From positions 1-38,150 of the forward strand of contig JAISED010000077.1 of NCBI GenBank assembly GCA_031264295.1: a stretch of DNA of 38,150 nt, in the 5' to 3' direction. Source of the stretch: Eubacteriales Family XIII. Incertae Sedis bacterium. GTDB taxonomy: Bacteria > Bacillota > Clostridia > Peptostreptococcales > Anaerovoracaceae. The notes under the pieces were generated by a model. That model was not told the origin of the DNA and searched no databases. It saw nothing but the letters and a program-made list of their open reading frames with translations. The translations under genes were made by a program, and so were the position numbers. Below are positions 1 to 8,298 of this stretch, in pieces. Numbering within the stretch: the first letter of the stretch is position 1; every line of letters begins with the position of its first letter.

Positions 1-2
1 TT

Positions 3-116
3 GAACCTGATAATGCCGGGATATATTCACTGCGTGCGATTAGAGCGGAGGATGAGGAAACACAGTTTGCGGGAACCTGGCAGGATATGGAGATAGCAGG
101 GATCTATAAACCATAA
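3..116 (+). CDS. C-terminal end of an unidentified protein (5' truncated by window edge)
   Basis: An open frame runs from the first bases of the window to a TAA at 114-116, giving about 37 residues that begin EPDNAGIYSLRAIRAEDEE and end MEIAGIYKP. Codon choice looks coding and the other two frames are interrupted. The pattern 'DNAGIYSLRA' is reminiscent of an Ig-like beta-strand, but this is too short to assign to a family. The start lies outside the window. Confidence 0.45.
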   Translation, partial: EPDNAGIYSLRAIRAEDEETQFAGTWQDMEIAGIYKP

Positions 117-190
117 CGACACCGCCAAACTTAGGGGAGGAAACATCTCGTCAAAGTTCGAAATAGAAGGTATGACAAGCTTCAACTACG

Positions 191-224
191 GCGAACGTAC
201 TACTACAGCGAACGTACTACTACA
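191..224. repeat. Direct repeat, 2 x 17 bp
   Basis: The 17-base unit GCGAACGTACTACTACA occurs twice in tandem and is followed by a further partial GTACTAC. The function is unknown. Confidence 0.7.
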
Positions 225-277
225 GTACTACATGATAAATACAAGTAGATGCGTATATCCCGCGCCAACACCTATAA

Positions 278-303
278 CGCCGAAGGCTACCGCGCCTTCG
301 GCG
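278..303. repeat. Perfect 10-bp inverted repeat (hairpin)
   Basis: CGCCGAAGGC at 278-287 and GCCTTCGGCG at 294-303 form a perfect 10-bp stem with a 6-base loop. No T-run follows, so it is not a canonical intrinsic terminator. Confidence 0.6.
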
Positions 304-512
304 TAGGCATAATCAGGCGCAGAAGCGCGGCTATAAAAACAGCCACATAAGCGTCACGAACGTAAGCGTGCTAATGCGCATAAAAACGCAGGCCATTATT
401 GCGCACTAAAAGCATAGCGAATTGAGCAAAATAGTAAGCCATATTATCCTAAAGCGTATGTATATGCCTCACAAACGTATAAAATGTATGAAATATTCAT
501 TTCAATATGCAA

Positions 513-742
513 ATGATTAAAAGAAAGACACGTTTTGTCAAGGTCGTTTTTCAAGGAAGTTTATTTCTGCGGTATATGCTCTTGTAGCTGTCGTTTCAAC
601 ATTTGATGCAATAATTTATGCAATTCGGAATTCAAATATAAGAACCTGGAAATCATTTGTTCCGGCATTCATATATGTAACCTTGGCGTTCTGTGCTTTT
701 TATTATCTCCATGTCTGGTTTTTATACAAAACTATGAAATAA
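513..742 (+). pseudogene. Small two-helix membrane protein with apparent 1-base frameshift
   Basis: The ATG at 513 opens MIKRKTRF and then the frame closes at a TAG. The next frame, open from 521 to the TAA at 740-742, reads as a convincing small membrane protein with two hydrophobic stretches (FISAVYALVAVV... and SFVPAFIYVTLAFCAFYYL) and a basic C-terminal end. This second frame has no ATG, GTG or TTG of its own. Adding one T in the T-run near 532-535 would join the parts into a protein of about 76 residues. I do not recognise the family. It may be a real pseudogene or a sequencing error. Confidence 0.45.
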
Positions 743-810
743 ATAGAGTGACAACACACTACTCTACAGTAAAGCCGGAGGCTGAAGACTTTGACAATAA
801 CAATGGAGAT

Positions 811-996
811 TCAAACTCTCGAAATTTCAGCCGGATACGGCAGATCGGACGCCTCCCACGTATTCCCATAGTCGCTGCTGACAAGCGCGACGATTTCCCC
901 CCCAAGCTGTTCGTTGCCTTCATTGCGGTAAAAAAACTGCAACGTCCCGTTGTCGCGCGACAGGAAAATGTAATTCGTCAACAAGTTGCTGACGAA
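811..996 (-). pseudogene. C-terminal remnant of an Asp-box (BNR) repeat protein
   Basis: On the minus strand a frame opens after a TAA at 997-999 and ends with a TGA at 811-813, giving 61 residues. It contains NYIFLSRDNGTLQFFYRN and SSDYGNTWEASDLP. The latter fits the Asp-box pattern S-x-D-x-G-x-T-W found in sialidase-like beta-propellers and other BNR-repeat proteins. There is no ATG or ribosome binding site at its beginning and the upstream sequence is not open, so I read it as the surviving 3' end of a larger gene downstream of thiC. Confidence 0.5.
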
Positions 997-1065
997 TTAG
1001 AACGACTGTATTCTGTGCCGTGGGGTCATCACATCTACGGCGAGACCTCAGGGAATCCAAGATTC

Positions 1066-2367
1066 TTACAAGACGTCGACATAATCCCCCGCCAGGGCTT
1101 TGTTCATGCTGCGGATCGCGCAGAATTTGCCGCACATGGAGCATGTGTCTTCCTCGGCCGGCGCCGCTTTAGCCCTATAACGGCGCGCTTTTTCCTCATC
1201 TATGGCGATGGAGAATTGCGCATCCCAATCGAGAGCGCGTCTCGCTTCGCCCATGCGGCGATCTGCGTCTCTCGCGCCGCGGACGCCCTTGGCGATGTCG
1301 CCGGCGTGGGCGGCGATTTTCGACGCTATGATGCCTTCTTTCATATCATCTAAATCCGGAAGCGCCAGGTGCTCGGCGGGCGTGACATAACACAGAAAGG
1401 CCGCTCCCGCGGCCGCGGCTGCCGCTCCGCCTATGGCGGAGGTTATATGGTCATAGCCGGGAGCGATATCCGTGACCAGCGGACCCAGGACGTAAAAAGG
1501 CGCCCCCTTGCATATGGTCTGCTGCAGTTTCATATTGGCGGCGATCTGGTCGAGGGGCATATGACCGGGTCCTTCGACCATGACCTGTACATCGCGGGCG
1601 CGGGCACGATCCGTAAGCTCGCCCAGCCTCACCAATTCTTCTATTTGGCATTGATCAGAAGCGTCTTCTATACAACCGGGTCTGCAGGCGTCGCCGAGAC
1701 TGATAGTGACATCGTGTTCCCGGCAGATCTCAAGCAGCTCGTCGTAATATTCATAAAACGGGTTTTCTTCGCCCGTCATGCACATCCAGGCGAATACCAG
1801 GGAACCGCCGCGTGAAACGATATTCATCAGGCGTTTGTTTGCCTTGATCTGCGTGATGGTCTTGCGCGTAAGCCCGCAATGCAGGGTGACAAAATCGACG
1901 CCGTCTTCGGCGTGCGAGCGAACAACGGCGAGAAAATCCTTCGCGGTCAGTTCATCCAGCGGGCGCTTGAAATGAATGACGGAGTCGTACACGGGCACCG
2001 TACCTACCGCAACAGGACAATCCCGTATGAGCATACGGCGGAATTCACGCGTATCGCCGTGGGAACTCAAGTCCATAATGGCGTGAGCGCCCATTTCAAC
2101 CGCAACACGAACCTTTTCCATCTCCATGTCATAATCCTTAAGATCCTTGGAAACACCTAAATTTACATTGATCTTTGTTGTCAGCATAGAGCCGATACCG
2201 ACAGGACTCAAGCGCTTGTGTCTGCGGTTGGCGGGAATGACCACCGAACCCTTCGCCACAAGCTCTTGAAGCTCGGATGGCGTCATCTGTTCCTTTTGCG
2301 CGGCGATTTCCAGTTCATTTGTTATTATGCCAAGTCTGGCGGCCTCAAATTGCGTTGTATATTTCAC
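1066..2367 (-). CDS. thiC: Phosphomethylpyrimidine synthase ThiC
   Basis: A radical-SAM enzyme that rearranges aminoimidazole ribotide to HMP phosphate, the pyrimidine precursor of thiamine. The product is 433 residues, the usual length for the shorter clostridial form without the N-terminal extension. The family landmarks are visible: [35 protein letters not shown] and [19 protein letters not shown]. The C-terminal cluster motif is C409-x2-C412-x3-C416 (CSMCGKFC). The start codon is GTG at 2365-2367, preceded by GGAGA at a spacing of 7 bases. It lies 87 bases downstream of an aldo/keto reductase gene on the same strand. I looked for a TPP riboswitch upstream and did not find a complete one. 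Confidence 0.95.
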   Translation of the reverse strand: MKYTTQFEAARLGIITNELEIAAQKEQMTPSELQELVAKGSVVIPANRRHKRLSPVGIGSMLTTKINVNLGVSKDLKDYDMEMEKVRVAVEMGAHAIMDLSSHGDTREFRRMLIRDCPVAVGTVPVYDSVIHFKRPLDELTAKDFLAVVRSHAEDGVDFVTLHCGLTRKTITQIKANKRLMNIVSRGGSLVFAWMCMTGEENPFYEYYDELLEICREHDVTISLGDACRPGCIEDASDQCQIEELVRLGELTDRARARDVQVMVEGPGHMPLDQIAANMKLQQTICKGAPFYVLGPLVTDIAPGYDHITSAIGGAAAAAAGAAFLCYVTPAEHLALPDLDDMKEGIIASKIAAHAGDIAKGVRGARDADRRMGEARRALDWDAQFSIAIDEEKARRYRAKAAPAEEDTCSMCGKFCAIRSMNKALAGDYVDVL

Positions 2368-2397
2368 TTATGCTTCTCCATCTTCTATTAACTATAT

Positions 2398-2456
2398 AAG
2401 CGGTCTCAGGAAACCTGCGTTATGCCGTCCGGCGAGGGTTTCCGCAGGCGGCGCTT
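2398..2456 (-). repeat. Intergenic hairpin between aldo/keto reductase and thiC
   Basis: AAGCG/CGCTT (2398-2402 with 2452-2456) and GGAAACC/GGTTTCC (2409-2415 with 2437-2443) form a long interrupted stem spanning nearly the whole gap between the two genes. There is no T-run on either side. It could be a processing or attenuation structure. The CTGAGA hexamer inside it resembles part of a thi-box, but the remaining TPP aptamer elements are absent. Confidence 0.4.
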
Positions 2457-3375
2457 ATGGAAGGATGTTCCCTGCGGCAAGGAATATCTCATACCATTCC
2501 TCGCGGCTGATATTGACGTCGGCGGCTTTTATGCAGTCCTTCAGGCGTCCTATGTTCATGGTGCCTGTGAGGGGAATAATCTTTGCGGGGTGGCGCAATA
2601 TCCACGCTATAGCGATAGTCGTACTGTTCACGCCGTACTTCGCGCCGACCTCGTCGAGTTTGGCGTTGAGTTCAGGGAATTTCGGATTGCCTATGAATAC
2701 ACCTTCGAAGAAGCCGTATTGGAAGGGCGACCAGGCTTGTACAGTGATGTCGGACAGGCGGCAGAAGTCAAGTATATCGCCGTCCCTGTCTACCGCAAAA
2801 CTATCGTCCATATTCACGTGAATCCCGCGCGATATCATAGTTGCATTTGTAATGCTCAACTCAAGTTGATTGACTATTATCGGCTGCTTTACGCATTTCT
2901 TGAGCAGCTTGATCTGCATAGGGGTCTGATTGGAGACGCCGAAATTGCGAACCTTGCCGCTGCTTTGCAGTATATCGAAGGCCTCCGCTACCTCTTCGGG
3001 TTCTACCAGCGCGTCGGGTCTATGGAGCAGAAGCACATCAAGATAATCGGTCTTCAGGCGTTTCAGACTGCCGTCTACCGCCTCCAGGATATGGGCTTTC
3101 GAGAAGTCGAACATCTTGCCGGGATGTATGCCGCATTTCGATTGGATTATGAGCTTTTCCCGTATATTGTCGTTCATATGAACGGCTTCCGCGAATATTG
3201 ATTCGCTCAATCCGTCATTATAGATATCGGCATGGTCAAAGAAGTAGGCGCCCTCGTCAAGCGCGGTTTGAACAAAGACCTCGGCTTCCGCAGTACTCAA
3301 TGTGTTGATACGCCAGCAACCCACACCTATGACGGGTGTTTCGAGTTCCGACACTCCAAGTTTCTGTTTTCTCAT
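2455..3375 (-). CDS. Aldo/keto reductase, YdhF-like
   Basis: An NAD(P)H-dependent oxidoreductase with a TIM-barrel fold, 306 residues. The catalytic tetrad of the family can be read: D and Y in FDHADIYNDG, K in QSKCGIHPG and H in LLHRPD. The C-terminal IPLTGTMN...RL segment matches the cofactor phosphate-binding end of the barrel. An upstream TTG at 3396 extends the frame, but I chose the ATG at 3373-3375 because AAGGAGCTGAA precedes it and the family starts at MRKQKLG. The substrate is unknown. It lies upstream of thiC, so the two could be co-transcribed. Confidence 0.85.
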   Translation of the reverse strand: MRKQKLGVSELETPVIGVGCWRINTLSTAEAEVFVQTALDEGAYFFDHADIYNDGLSESIFAEAVHMNDNIREKLIIQSKCGIHPGKMFDFSKAHILEAVDGSLKRLKTDYLDVLLLHRPDALVEPEEVAEAFDILQSSGKVRNFGVSNQTPMQIKLLKKCVKQPIIVNQLELSITNATMISRGIHVNMDDSFAVDRDGDILDFCRLSDITVQAWSPFQYGFFEGVFIGNPKFPELNAKLDEVGAKYGVNSTTIAIAWILRHPAKIIPLTGTMNIGRLKDCIKAADVNISREEWYEIFLAAGNILP

Positions 3376-3582
3376 TTCAGCTCCTTCCCGCCGCAAGCGG
3401 CGCTGTGATAAAATCGAACCGACAACGATAAGATATAAGAATATTGCATATAGTAATATTTATTCCCAAGATGTGAAATTTTAACCACGGAAAGTGACAA
3501 AACGGCTGATAATGCAATATCATTGCAATCTTAAAGGCAGCAAAAGGCAGCAAAACAGCATTAAACAAAATGGACAAATCTC
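3376..3582. other. Divergent intergenic region before rpsO
   Basis: About 200 bases separate the divergent aldo/keto reductase and rpsO units. It is A+T-rich and contains a short duplicated AAAGGCAGCA near 3533-3553. No gene is seen. Confidence 0.4.
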
Positions 3583-3611
3583 TTTACAAGTCCGTCAAAA
3601 TTTGTTAGTAT
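3583..3611 (+). promoter_or_regulatory. Predicted sigma-A-type promoter of rpsO
   Basis: TTTACA at 3583-3588, a 17-base spacer and TAGTAT at 3606-3611 match the sigma-A consensus closely. Transcription would begin near 3619 and give an rpsO leader of about 80 bases. Confidence 0.6.
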
Positions 3612-3618
3612 ATATATG

Positions 3619-3700
3619 TTCTCAAGCTGCCGTGCGCTAAGTTCCGCGAATCTCCGACGCGGTACATGGCATATGGTGTATATTGAAAAGGAGATGTATT
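3619..3700 (+). promoter_or_regulatory. rpsO 5' leader, candidate S15 autoregulatory structure
   Basis: The leader contains a short stem CCGCG/CGCGG (near 3646-3664) ahead of the AAGGAG ribosome binding site at 3688-3693. Ribosomal protein S15 represses its own leader in many bacteria through structures that differ between lineages. Whether this leader does so is inferred from position only. Confidence 0.3.
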
Positions 3701-3967
3701 ATGATTGATCAAGCAAAAAAGTCACAAATTATTGACGATTACAAGAACAAAGAAGGCGATACGGGATCGCCGGAGGTTCAGGTAGCCATCCTTACCTTCA
3801 GGATCAATGATCTAAACGAACACTTGAAGATCCACAAAAAGGATCATCATTCAAGGCGTGGGTTGTTGAAGATGGTAGGTCAGAGACGAAATCTTTTGAA
3901 TTACTTGAAAAACAAGGATTTGAACAGATACAGAGTTTTGATAGGACGGCTTGGGCTGAGAAAATAA
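3701..3967 (+). CDS. rpsO: 30S ribosomal protein S15
   Basis: A small-subunit protein that binds 16S rRNA early in assembly of the platform. The product is 88 residues, the normal length, and reads through the family signatures [31 protein letters not shown] and [10 protein letters not shown]. The ATG at 3701 follows AAGGAG at a spacing of 7 bases. An in-frame TTG at 3683 is rejected because it precedes the ribosome binding site. The rpsO-pnp order is conserved in many bacteria. Confidence 0.97.
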   Translation: MIDQAKKSQIIDDYKNKEGDTGSPEVQVAILTFRINDLNEHLKIHKKDHHSRRGLLKMVGQRRNLLNYLKNKDLNRYRVLIGRLGLRK

Positions 3968-3983
3968 ACTTGGAAACAGCAAG

Positions 3984-4012
3984 GCGGGGACTTTCCTCGC
4001 TTTTGTTTTTTT
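3984..4012 (+). terminator. Intrinsic terminator after rpsO
   Basis: GCGGGGA (3984-3990) pairs with TCCTCGC (3994-4000), including one G-U pair, over a CTT loop. It is followed by TTTTGTTTTTTT. This probably attenuates rather than abolishes read-through into pnp. Confidence 0.75.
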
Positions 4013-4018
4013 GTAGTA

Positions 4019-4061
4019 AGGAACTGACTGACAGTTCCTAACCGGGCGCGAATTGTCGCGC
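4019..4061 (+). promoter_or_regulatory. Two hairpins in the pnp leader
   Basis: AGGAACTG/CAGTTCCT (4019-4026 with 4032-4039) is a perfect 8-bp stem. GCGCGA/TCGCGC (4046-4051 with 4056-4061) is a perfect 6-bp stem with an ATTG loop. Both lie just upstream of the pnp ribosome binding site. Hairpins at this place control pnp mRNA stability in Escherichia coli. A similar role here is only inferred. Confidence 0.5.
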
Positions 4062-4102
4062 TTGGCGGAAGCAGGAAGAAGATTAACAGGAGGAAGTTGT
4101 TA

Positions 4103-6187
4103 ATGAGATTCACAGATTATAAGACTTACAAGACCGCAGTTGGCGGGAGGTTATTGCAACTGGAAGTAGGGAAGGTGTGCGAGCAGGCAAGCGGTCAGGT
4201 GACTGTGCGTTACGGCGATACTGTGGTAAATGTCACGGCTGTCATGTCGAAGGAACCTAGAGCGGACATAGATTTTTTCCCATTGAGCTGCGATTATGAG
4301 GAAAAGATGTACGCCGCGGGGAAGATCCCCGGCGGCTTCATTAAACGTGAAGGCAGACCTTCGGAGAAGGCCATACTGAATTCGAGGCTGATGGACAGAC
4401 CTTTGCGGCCCTTATTTCCCAAAGGCTTTTATAATGACGTTCAGGTCGTCGCCACGGTAATGTGCGTGGATCCCGATTGTCCGCCGGATGTGGCGGCGAT
4501 GATAGGATCTTCGGTGGCGCTTTCGATCTCGGACATACCATTTGACGGGCCTACAGGCTCGATCATAATAGGCATTGTGGACGGGCGTTTTGTGATCAAC
4601 CCCACCCAGCCGGAACGGGAGAAAAGCACCTTACATATGGTGGTTTCCGGTACGAGGGACGCGATCATGATGGTTGAGGCGGGCGCCAAAGAGATACCGG
4701 AAGAATTGATATTAGACGGAATAATGTTCGCACATGAAGAGATTAAAAAAATCATAGAATTCATAGACGATATAGTTGCGGAAGTGGGTAAGCCGAAGAA
4801 AGAAGTGCGGATATACACGCCGCCGCAGGACGTCGAGGAAGCTGTCAAAGGCTTTGCGTCGGACAAGATGAGAGAGGCGATAAAGACTTTCGATAAGCTT
4901 GAAAGACTCGCCAATATGGACGCAGTTGAGGCGGAAACAAAGGAGCATTTCGCGGAAATCTTCCCTGATAATGGCAAGGATGTGGGCAATGTGCTCTACG
5001 CCATAAAGAAAGAACTGGTTCGCGGCATGATAATCGATGAGGGCGTGCGGCCTGACAACAGAGCGACCACTGAAATACGGCCGATCTGGTGCGAGACCGG
5101 ATTCCTGCCCAGGGCGCACGGCACAGGTCTTTTCACCAGAGGGCAGACTCAGGTTCTATCTGTCGCCACGCTTGCGCCTTTAGGCGAAGCGCAGACCATT
5201 GACGGAATCGGCGACGAAGTTGAAAAGCGTTATATGCATCATTACAATTTCCCGCCCTATTCGGTAGGTGAGGCGAGACCGATGAGAAGCCCCGGAAGGC
5301 GTGAAATAGGACACGGCGCCTTGGCTGAAAGGGCGCTTATACCGGTGCTCCCGGGTGAAGAAGACTTCCCGTACGCCATCCGTGTTGTTTCAGAAGTCCT
5401 TTCTTCAAACGGCAGCACGTCGCAGGCTTCAGTGTGCGGCAGCACATTGGCGCTTATGGATGCCGGCGTGCCTATTAAAGCGCCTGTATCGGGGATTGCA
5501 ATGGGGCTTATTGAGCGTGACGGCAAGATCGCGATTCTGTCGGATATCCAAGGGATGGAAGATTTCCTCGGTGATATGGATTTCAAGGTGGCAGGAACGG
5601 CGGAAGGCGTAACGGCAATACAGATGGATATAAAAGTGCACGGCTTATCAAAGCAGATACTCCAGGATGCCCTGACACAGGCGCATGAAGGCAGAATGCA
5701 CATAATGGGCAAGATGATGGAAGAGATTCGCGTACCCAGAGAAGAGCTTTCAGCTTACGCGCCCAGGATCATATCCATGCAGATCGATGTTGATGATATT
5801 CGTACTGTCATCGGACCGGGCGGCAAGACGATCAACAAGATCATTGCGGATACCGGCGTGAAGATCGACATCGACGATACGGGTCTTATATACATCGCGG
5901 CGCCCGATATGGCCTCGGCGGAGAAGGGTGTGTCAGCTATTGAACTCCTGCTGAAGGATGTTGAAGTCGGCGAAGTGTATGAAGGTAAAGTCACCAGGTT
6001 GATGAACTTCGGAGCGTTTATAGAGGTTCTGCCGGGTAAAGAGGGTCTTTTGCATATCTCCAGGATGGAGAACCGCAGGGTTGAGAAGGTGGAAGACGTC
6101 GTGAGCGTAGGCGATATCGTAAAGGTTAAGGTCTACGAGATCGACAATCAGGGACGTATTAATCTTACCAGAAAAGAATTATTGTAA
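4103..6187 (+). CDS. pnp: Polyribonucleotide nucleotidyltransferase (PNPase)
   Basis: A phosphorolytic 3'-to-5' exoribonuclease that degrades and tails RNA as a homotrimer. The product is 694 residues, the full family length. Order: first RNase PH-like domain, all-helical linker, second RNase PH-like domain ([41 protein letters not shown]), KH domain with the GPGGKT loop near residue 573, and a C-terminal S1 domain from about residue 622. The ATG at 4103 follows AGGAGGA (4088-4094). The in-frame TTG at 4097 is too close to that site to be used. Confidence 0.97.
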   Translation: MRFTDYKTYKTAVGGRLLQLEVGKVCEQASGQVTVRYGDTVVNVTAVMSKEPRADIDFFPLSCDYEEKMYAAGKIPGGFIKREGRPSEKAILNSRLMDRPLRPLFPKGFYNDVQVVATVMCVDPDCPPDVAAMIGSSVALSISDIPFDGPTGSIIIGIVDGRFVINPTQPEREKSTLHMVVSGTRDAIMMVEAGAKEIPEELILDGIMFAHEEIKKIIEFIDDIVAEVGKPKKEVRIYTPPQDVEEAVKGFASDKMREAIKTFDKLERLANMDAVEAETKEHFAEIFPDNGKDVGNVLYAIKKELVRGMIIDEGVRPDNRATTEIRPIWCETGFLPRAHGTGLFTRGQTQVLSVATLAPLGEAQTIDGIGDEVEKRYMHHYNFPPYSVGEARPMRSPGRREIGHGALAERALIPVLPGEEDFPYAIRVVSEVLSSNGSTSQASVCGSTLALMDAGVPIKAPVSGIAMGLIERDGKIAILSDIQGMEDFLGDMDFKVAGTAEGVTAIQMDIKVHGLSKQILQDALTQAHEGRMHIMGKMMEEIRVPREELSAYAPRIISMQIDVDDIRTVIGPGGKTINKIIADTGVKIDIDDTGLIYIAAPDMASAEKGVSAIELLLKDVEVGEVYEGKVTRLMNFGAFIEVLPGKEGLLHISRMENRRVEKVEDVVSVGDIVKVKVYEIDNQGRINLTRKELL

Positions 6188-6197
6188 GCCTTAAGGT

Positions 6198-6244
6198 CAG
6201 CCTAAGCATCGCATGAAAGCGGCGCTTAGGCTGTCTTGTTTTTA
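6198..6244 (+). terminator. Intrinsic terminator after pnp
   Basis: A perfect 10-bp stem, CAGCCTAAGC (6198-6207) with GCTTAGGCTG (6224-6233), is followed by the T-rich TCTTGTTTTTA. Confidence 0.85.
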
Positions 6245-6350
6245 TTGAAACCCTTTGATCGTCCTTTAGTATAAGTAGTATAAGCTGAGTTCGGTATTAA
6301 TTTGCATAACGAATTTGCCGCCGCCGCAATGCGGGGGCATGGAGGTAGGT

Positions 6351-7400
6351 GTGAAAAAGCGTCGTTCATTCGTATTTGCCATGATTTGTCTTTGTCTTAT
6401 TATCTCGGGATGCGGGGCGCCTTCGTCGCAAAACGCGTCAGGTTCGAACGGCGGGCGTACTGCGCAGAACGCCGATTTTGAGGATGCCGTGGCGTTTTAC
6501 GTGGGCGGCGAACCTGTATATAATTCCGAATTCAACTTCCACGTAGTTTCCGCCGTGAATTCGTATTATGAAAGCGAAGAGGGGCAGGCTAGCGGGTTTG
6601 ATCCTGGTATACCGCTGTCGGAGCAGGTATATCCGGACTCCGAGTATACATTAGAGGATATGTTCAGGCAGAGCGTGACAGACGATATGCATTACATCAT
6701 AAGCATGTATAACGAGGCGCAGGCCGATGGCTACGAGATGGGTGACTGGGAAAAGGAATGCATAAAGGATTTCTTTGAAAGTCTGGACGCCTATGCCGAA
6801 CAGGAGGGACTGACAGAAGAAGAGGTTTTCATAAGCAAATATGGAATACCCATGTCACGTGAGGGTGTGAACAAGATTCTGGAACGCGGTTTTATCGGCG
6901 AAGCTTACGAGAAATATCTAATAGACAATACGAAATACGAGGACGAGGAGCTTGAGGCGTTTTATGAAGAGCATAAAAGAGAAGTCATCATGGCGGATTG
7001 TAACACAGCCACCCTGCGCTTCATATATTTCGCCGATAGAGGGCTCGCTCAGGACGTGATGGAAAAATTCGAAAGCGGAGACAGGTCGGAAGCGTCATTT
7101 ATTGAGCTTGTGAACCAGTATTCCACTGATGAGGTGGATATAGCGGCCGGCGGTCTTTTCGCAGATTTGTCGCCGGAGAATACAAGCGTTGCGCTGTTCG
7201 ACGATGTGGAGTCTTGGGTTTTCGACGGCGCGCGGCAGCCGGGTGACTACAGCATTCTTGATGTCGGCGACGGCTATGAGCTGGCGTATTTCGTAGCTCA
7301 AGGGACGCCGCTTTGGAAGAAATGGAGCCGCAGCGCAAAGTCTGAAGAGGATATTCAAAATATTCTCGCCAAGTACCCGCTCACATATCCGGAACAGTGA
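6351..7400 (+). CDS. PrsA/SurA-like peptidyl-prolyl isomerase lipoprotein
   Basis: Predicted extracytoplasmic folding factor anchored in the membrane. The 349-residue product starts with a lipoprotein signal (MKKRRSFVFAMICLCLIISGC) whose Cys is the lipidation site, followed by a Ser/Asn-rich linker. Residues from about 40 resemble the SurA N-terminal helical domain (YNSEFNFHVV... EDMFRQSV...). A C-terminal parvulin-like stretch follows (FIELVNQYSTD...AAGGLFADLSPE...). I chose the GTG at 6351 because GGAGG lies 5 bases upstream and it gives a compact signal peptide. ATG 6339 and TTG 6315 are alternatives. Parvulin active-site residues are not well conserved by eye, so it may be a chaperone rather than an isomerase. 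It may assist folding of the secreted proteins nearby (inference). Confidence 0.75.
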   Translation: MKKRRSFVFAMICLCLIISGCGAPSSQNASGSNGGRTAQNADFEDAVAFYVGGEPVYNSEFNFHVVSAVNSYYESEEGQASGFDPGIPLSEQVYPDSEYTLEDMFRQSVTDDMHYIISMYNEAQADGYEMGDWEKECIKDFFESLDAYAEQEGLTEEEVFISKYGIPMSREGVNKILERGFIGEAYEKYLIDNTKYEDEELEAFYEEHKREVIMADCNTATLRFIYFADRGLAQDVMEKFESGDRSEASFIELVNQYSTDEVDIAAGGLFADLSPENTSVALFDDVESWVFDGARQPGDYSILDVGDGYELAYFVAQGTPLWKKWSRSAKSEEDIQNILAKYPLTYPEQ

Positions 7401-7434
7401 GCGATCGGTTGTCACACGAATTTCGAATTTTCGC

Positions 7435-7476
7435 GCAAATGCAAAAAATTGTCTTGCAAATGCAAAAAATTGTCTT
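7435..7476. repeat. Tandem direct repeat, 2 x 21 bp
   Basis: A 21-base unit beginning GCAAATGCAAAAAATTG and ending TCTT occurs twice back to back, and a third partial copy (GCAA) continues into the promoter at 7475. A related but diverged A+T-rich stretch (GCAAGAATTTTGCAAG) is found at the matching place before element B near 15280. Confidence 0.8.
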
Positions 7477-7503
7477 GCAATTTTTCGATGCGTGTAATAG
7501 AAT
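7475..7503 (+). promoter_or_regulatory. Predicted promoter A facing the recombinase 3' end
   Basis: TTGCAA (7475-7480), a 17-base spacer and TAGAAT (7498-7503) look like a sigma-A promoter on the plus strand. The same arrangement, with similar sequence, occurs at 15310-15338. Here it would read antisense through the recombinase gene toward invertible element A. Confidence 0.5.
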
Positions 7504-7514
7504 TGTGATGTTGG

Positions 7515-8084
7515 TTACAGCGCCTCTGCGAGCCGGAGGTATGCTTCATCCTTATCGTCTTGATTTACACCGAGGTATCGCCGGGTAACGGCGAAATTGG
7601 AGTGATTATATATCTCCATGATAACAGCCGGTGAGATGCCTGATTTCCATGCATGGTAGCCGAAGGTCTTGCGTAGGGAGTGGCACGACACGCGGGAACG
7701 GAAGCCCAGCGCTTCCGCGGCGGCACGGATAATGCGGTAGGCTTGAATGCGGCTGATGGCGCCTCCCTTGCGGCTCTTGATCAGATGTTCGCCGCTTTTG
7801 ACGGCGCTTCGGCAGAGTTGCATGGCGCTGAGAATGGTTTTATTCAGTTTGATGAGTTTGGTCTTTCCCGTTTTCTGTTCGGTGATGGCTATGCTCTCAT
7901 GAAAATAGTTATGTTCGAAATCGTACACGTCGTCCCAGGTTAAGCGAAGCAGGTCGCTGATGCGCAGGGCTGTGTGAACGCCCATGACGATGAGGAGATG
8001 ATTCCTCAGTTCACCGCGCTTGAGATAATACTCCGCGAGTTCGCGGACTTGATGTTTATTACGAATAGGCTGGGTAGCTGACAT
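7515..8084 (-). CDS. FimB-type small tyrosine recombinase (site-specific integrase)
   Basis: A site-specific DNA recombinase consisting essentially of the catalytic domain (189 residues), the size class of FimB/FimE-type recombinases that drive DNA inversion. All catalytic residues are visible: R41 (HTALRISDLL), K71 (EQKTGK), H135-x-x-R138 (CHSLRKTFGYHAW), H161 and the nucleophile Y170 (VTRRYLG). There is no N-terminal arm-binding or core-binding domain of the phage-integrase type. AAAGGAGG lies 9 bases upstream of the ATG. Its 5' end faces the paired inverted sites at 8114-8298, which I propose as its substrate, with the twin copy at 15390-15574. It sits between a plus-strand promoter-like sequence and element A. 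The matching place near element B has no recombinase. Confidence 0.9.
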   Translation of the reverse strand: MSATQPIRNKHQVRELAEYYLKRGELRNHLLIVMGVHTALRISDLLRLTWDDVYDFEHNYFHESIAITEQKTGKTKLIKLNKTILSAMQLCRSAVKSGEHLIKSRKGGAISRIQAYRIIRAAAEALGFRSRVSCHSLRKTFGYHAWKSGISPAVIMEIYNHSNFAVTRRYLGVNQDDKDEAYLRLAEAL

Positions 8085-8113
8085 AATAGTATCCTCCTTT
8101 GAAATGAAACGCC

Positions 8114-8298
8114 AATGTAACGTTCTATATTGAATGTTGCATTGGCGCTTTTATTGTTGCATTTACCGGGATTTCGTACCCAGGTATTTTATATTTAGTC
8201 ACATTTCTGAATATATTCGCTAAAATAGAACCAATTAATTTTAGGCTCATAACAGCCCGATATAGTATAATGTAACAATTAATATAGTATGTTACATT
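8114..8298. other. Candidate invertible element A (two 30-bp inverted sites, 125-bp interior)
   Basis: Site A1 (8114-8143) and site A2 (8269-8298) are inverted relative to each other and match at about 25 of 30 positions. Each site is itself two inverted arms (AATGTAAC and GTT(G/A)CATT) around an asymmetric core, the layout of a tyrosine-recombinase crossover site. The interior is exactly 125 bp, as in element B. It begins with GGCGCTTTT, so A1 plus this forms a hairpin with a short T-run (8108-8150), and a second imperfect hairpin TACCGGG/CCCAGGTA follows. A perfect TATAAT lies across the interior/A2 border (8266-8271) facing the SLH gene, but I see no good -35 for it. Confidence 0.7.

Larger units (their letters stand above)
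117..512. other. Intergenic stretch without a clear gene
   Basis: About 400 bases without a convincing gene. A frame open from 97 to 306 contains an ATG at 169 and would encode a short peptide (MTSFNYGER...), but it runs through a direct repeat and a hairpin and has no ribosome binding site, so I do not call it. The rest is A+T-rich with no recognisable promoter or RNA. Confidence 0.4.

Noticed and set aside
1-30. TPP-aptamer-like GAACCTGATAATGCC at the window start
   Set aside because: It lies inside an open coding frame, faces no thiamine gene and lacks the rest of the aptamer.
748-1353. 201-residue plus-strand ORF over the thiC 3' end
   Set aside because: It is antisense to the conserved ThiC C-terminus and the Asp-box remnant and has no protein-family features.
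2368-2454. TPP riboswitch upstream of thiC
   Set aside because: A CTGAGA hexamer is present, but the downstream conserved part of the aptamer is missing on that strand. The resemblance on the opposite strand (ACCTG...ATGCCG...GCGAGGG) faces the wrong way.
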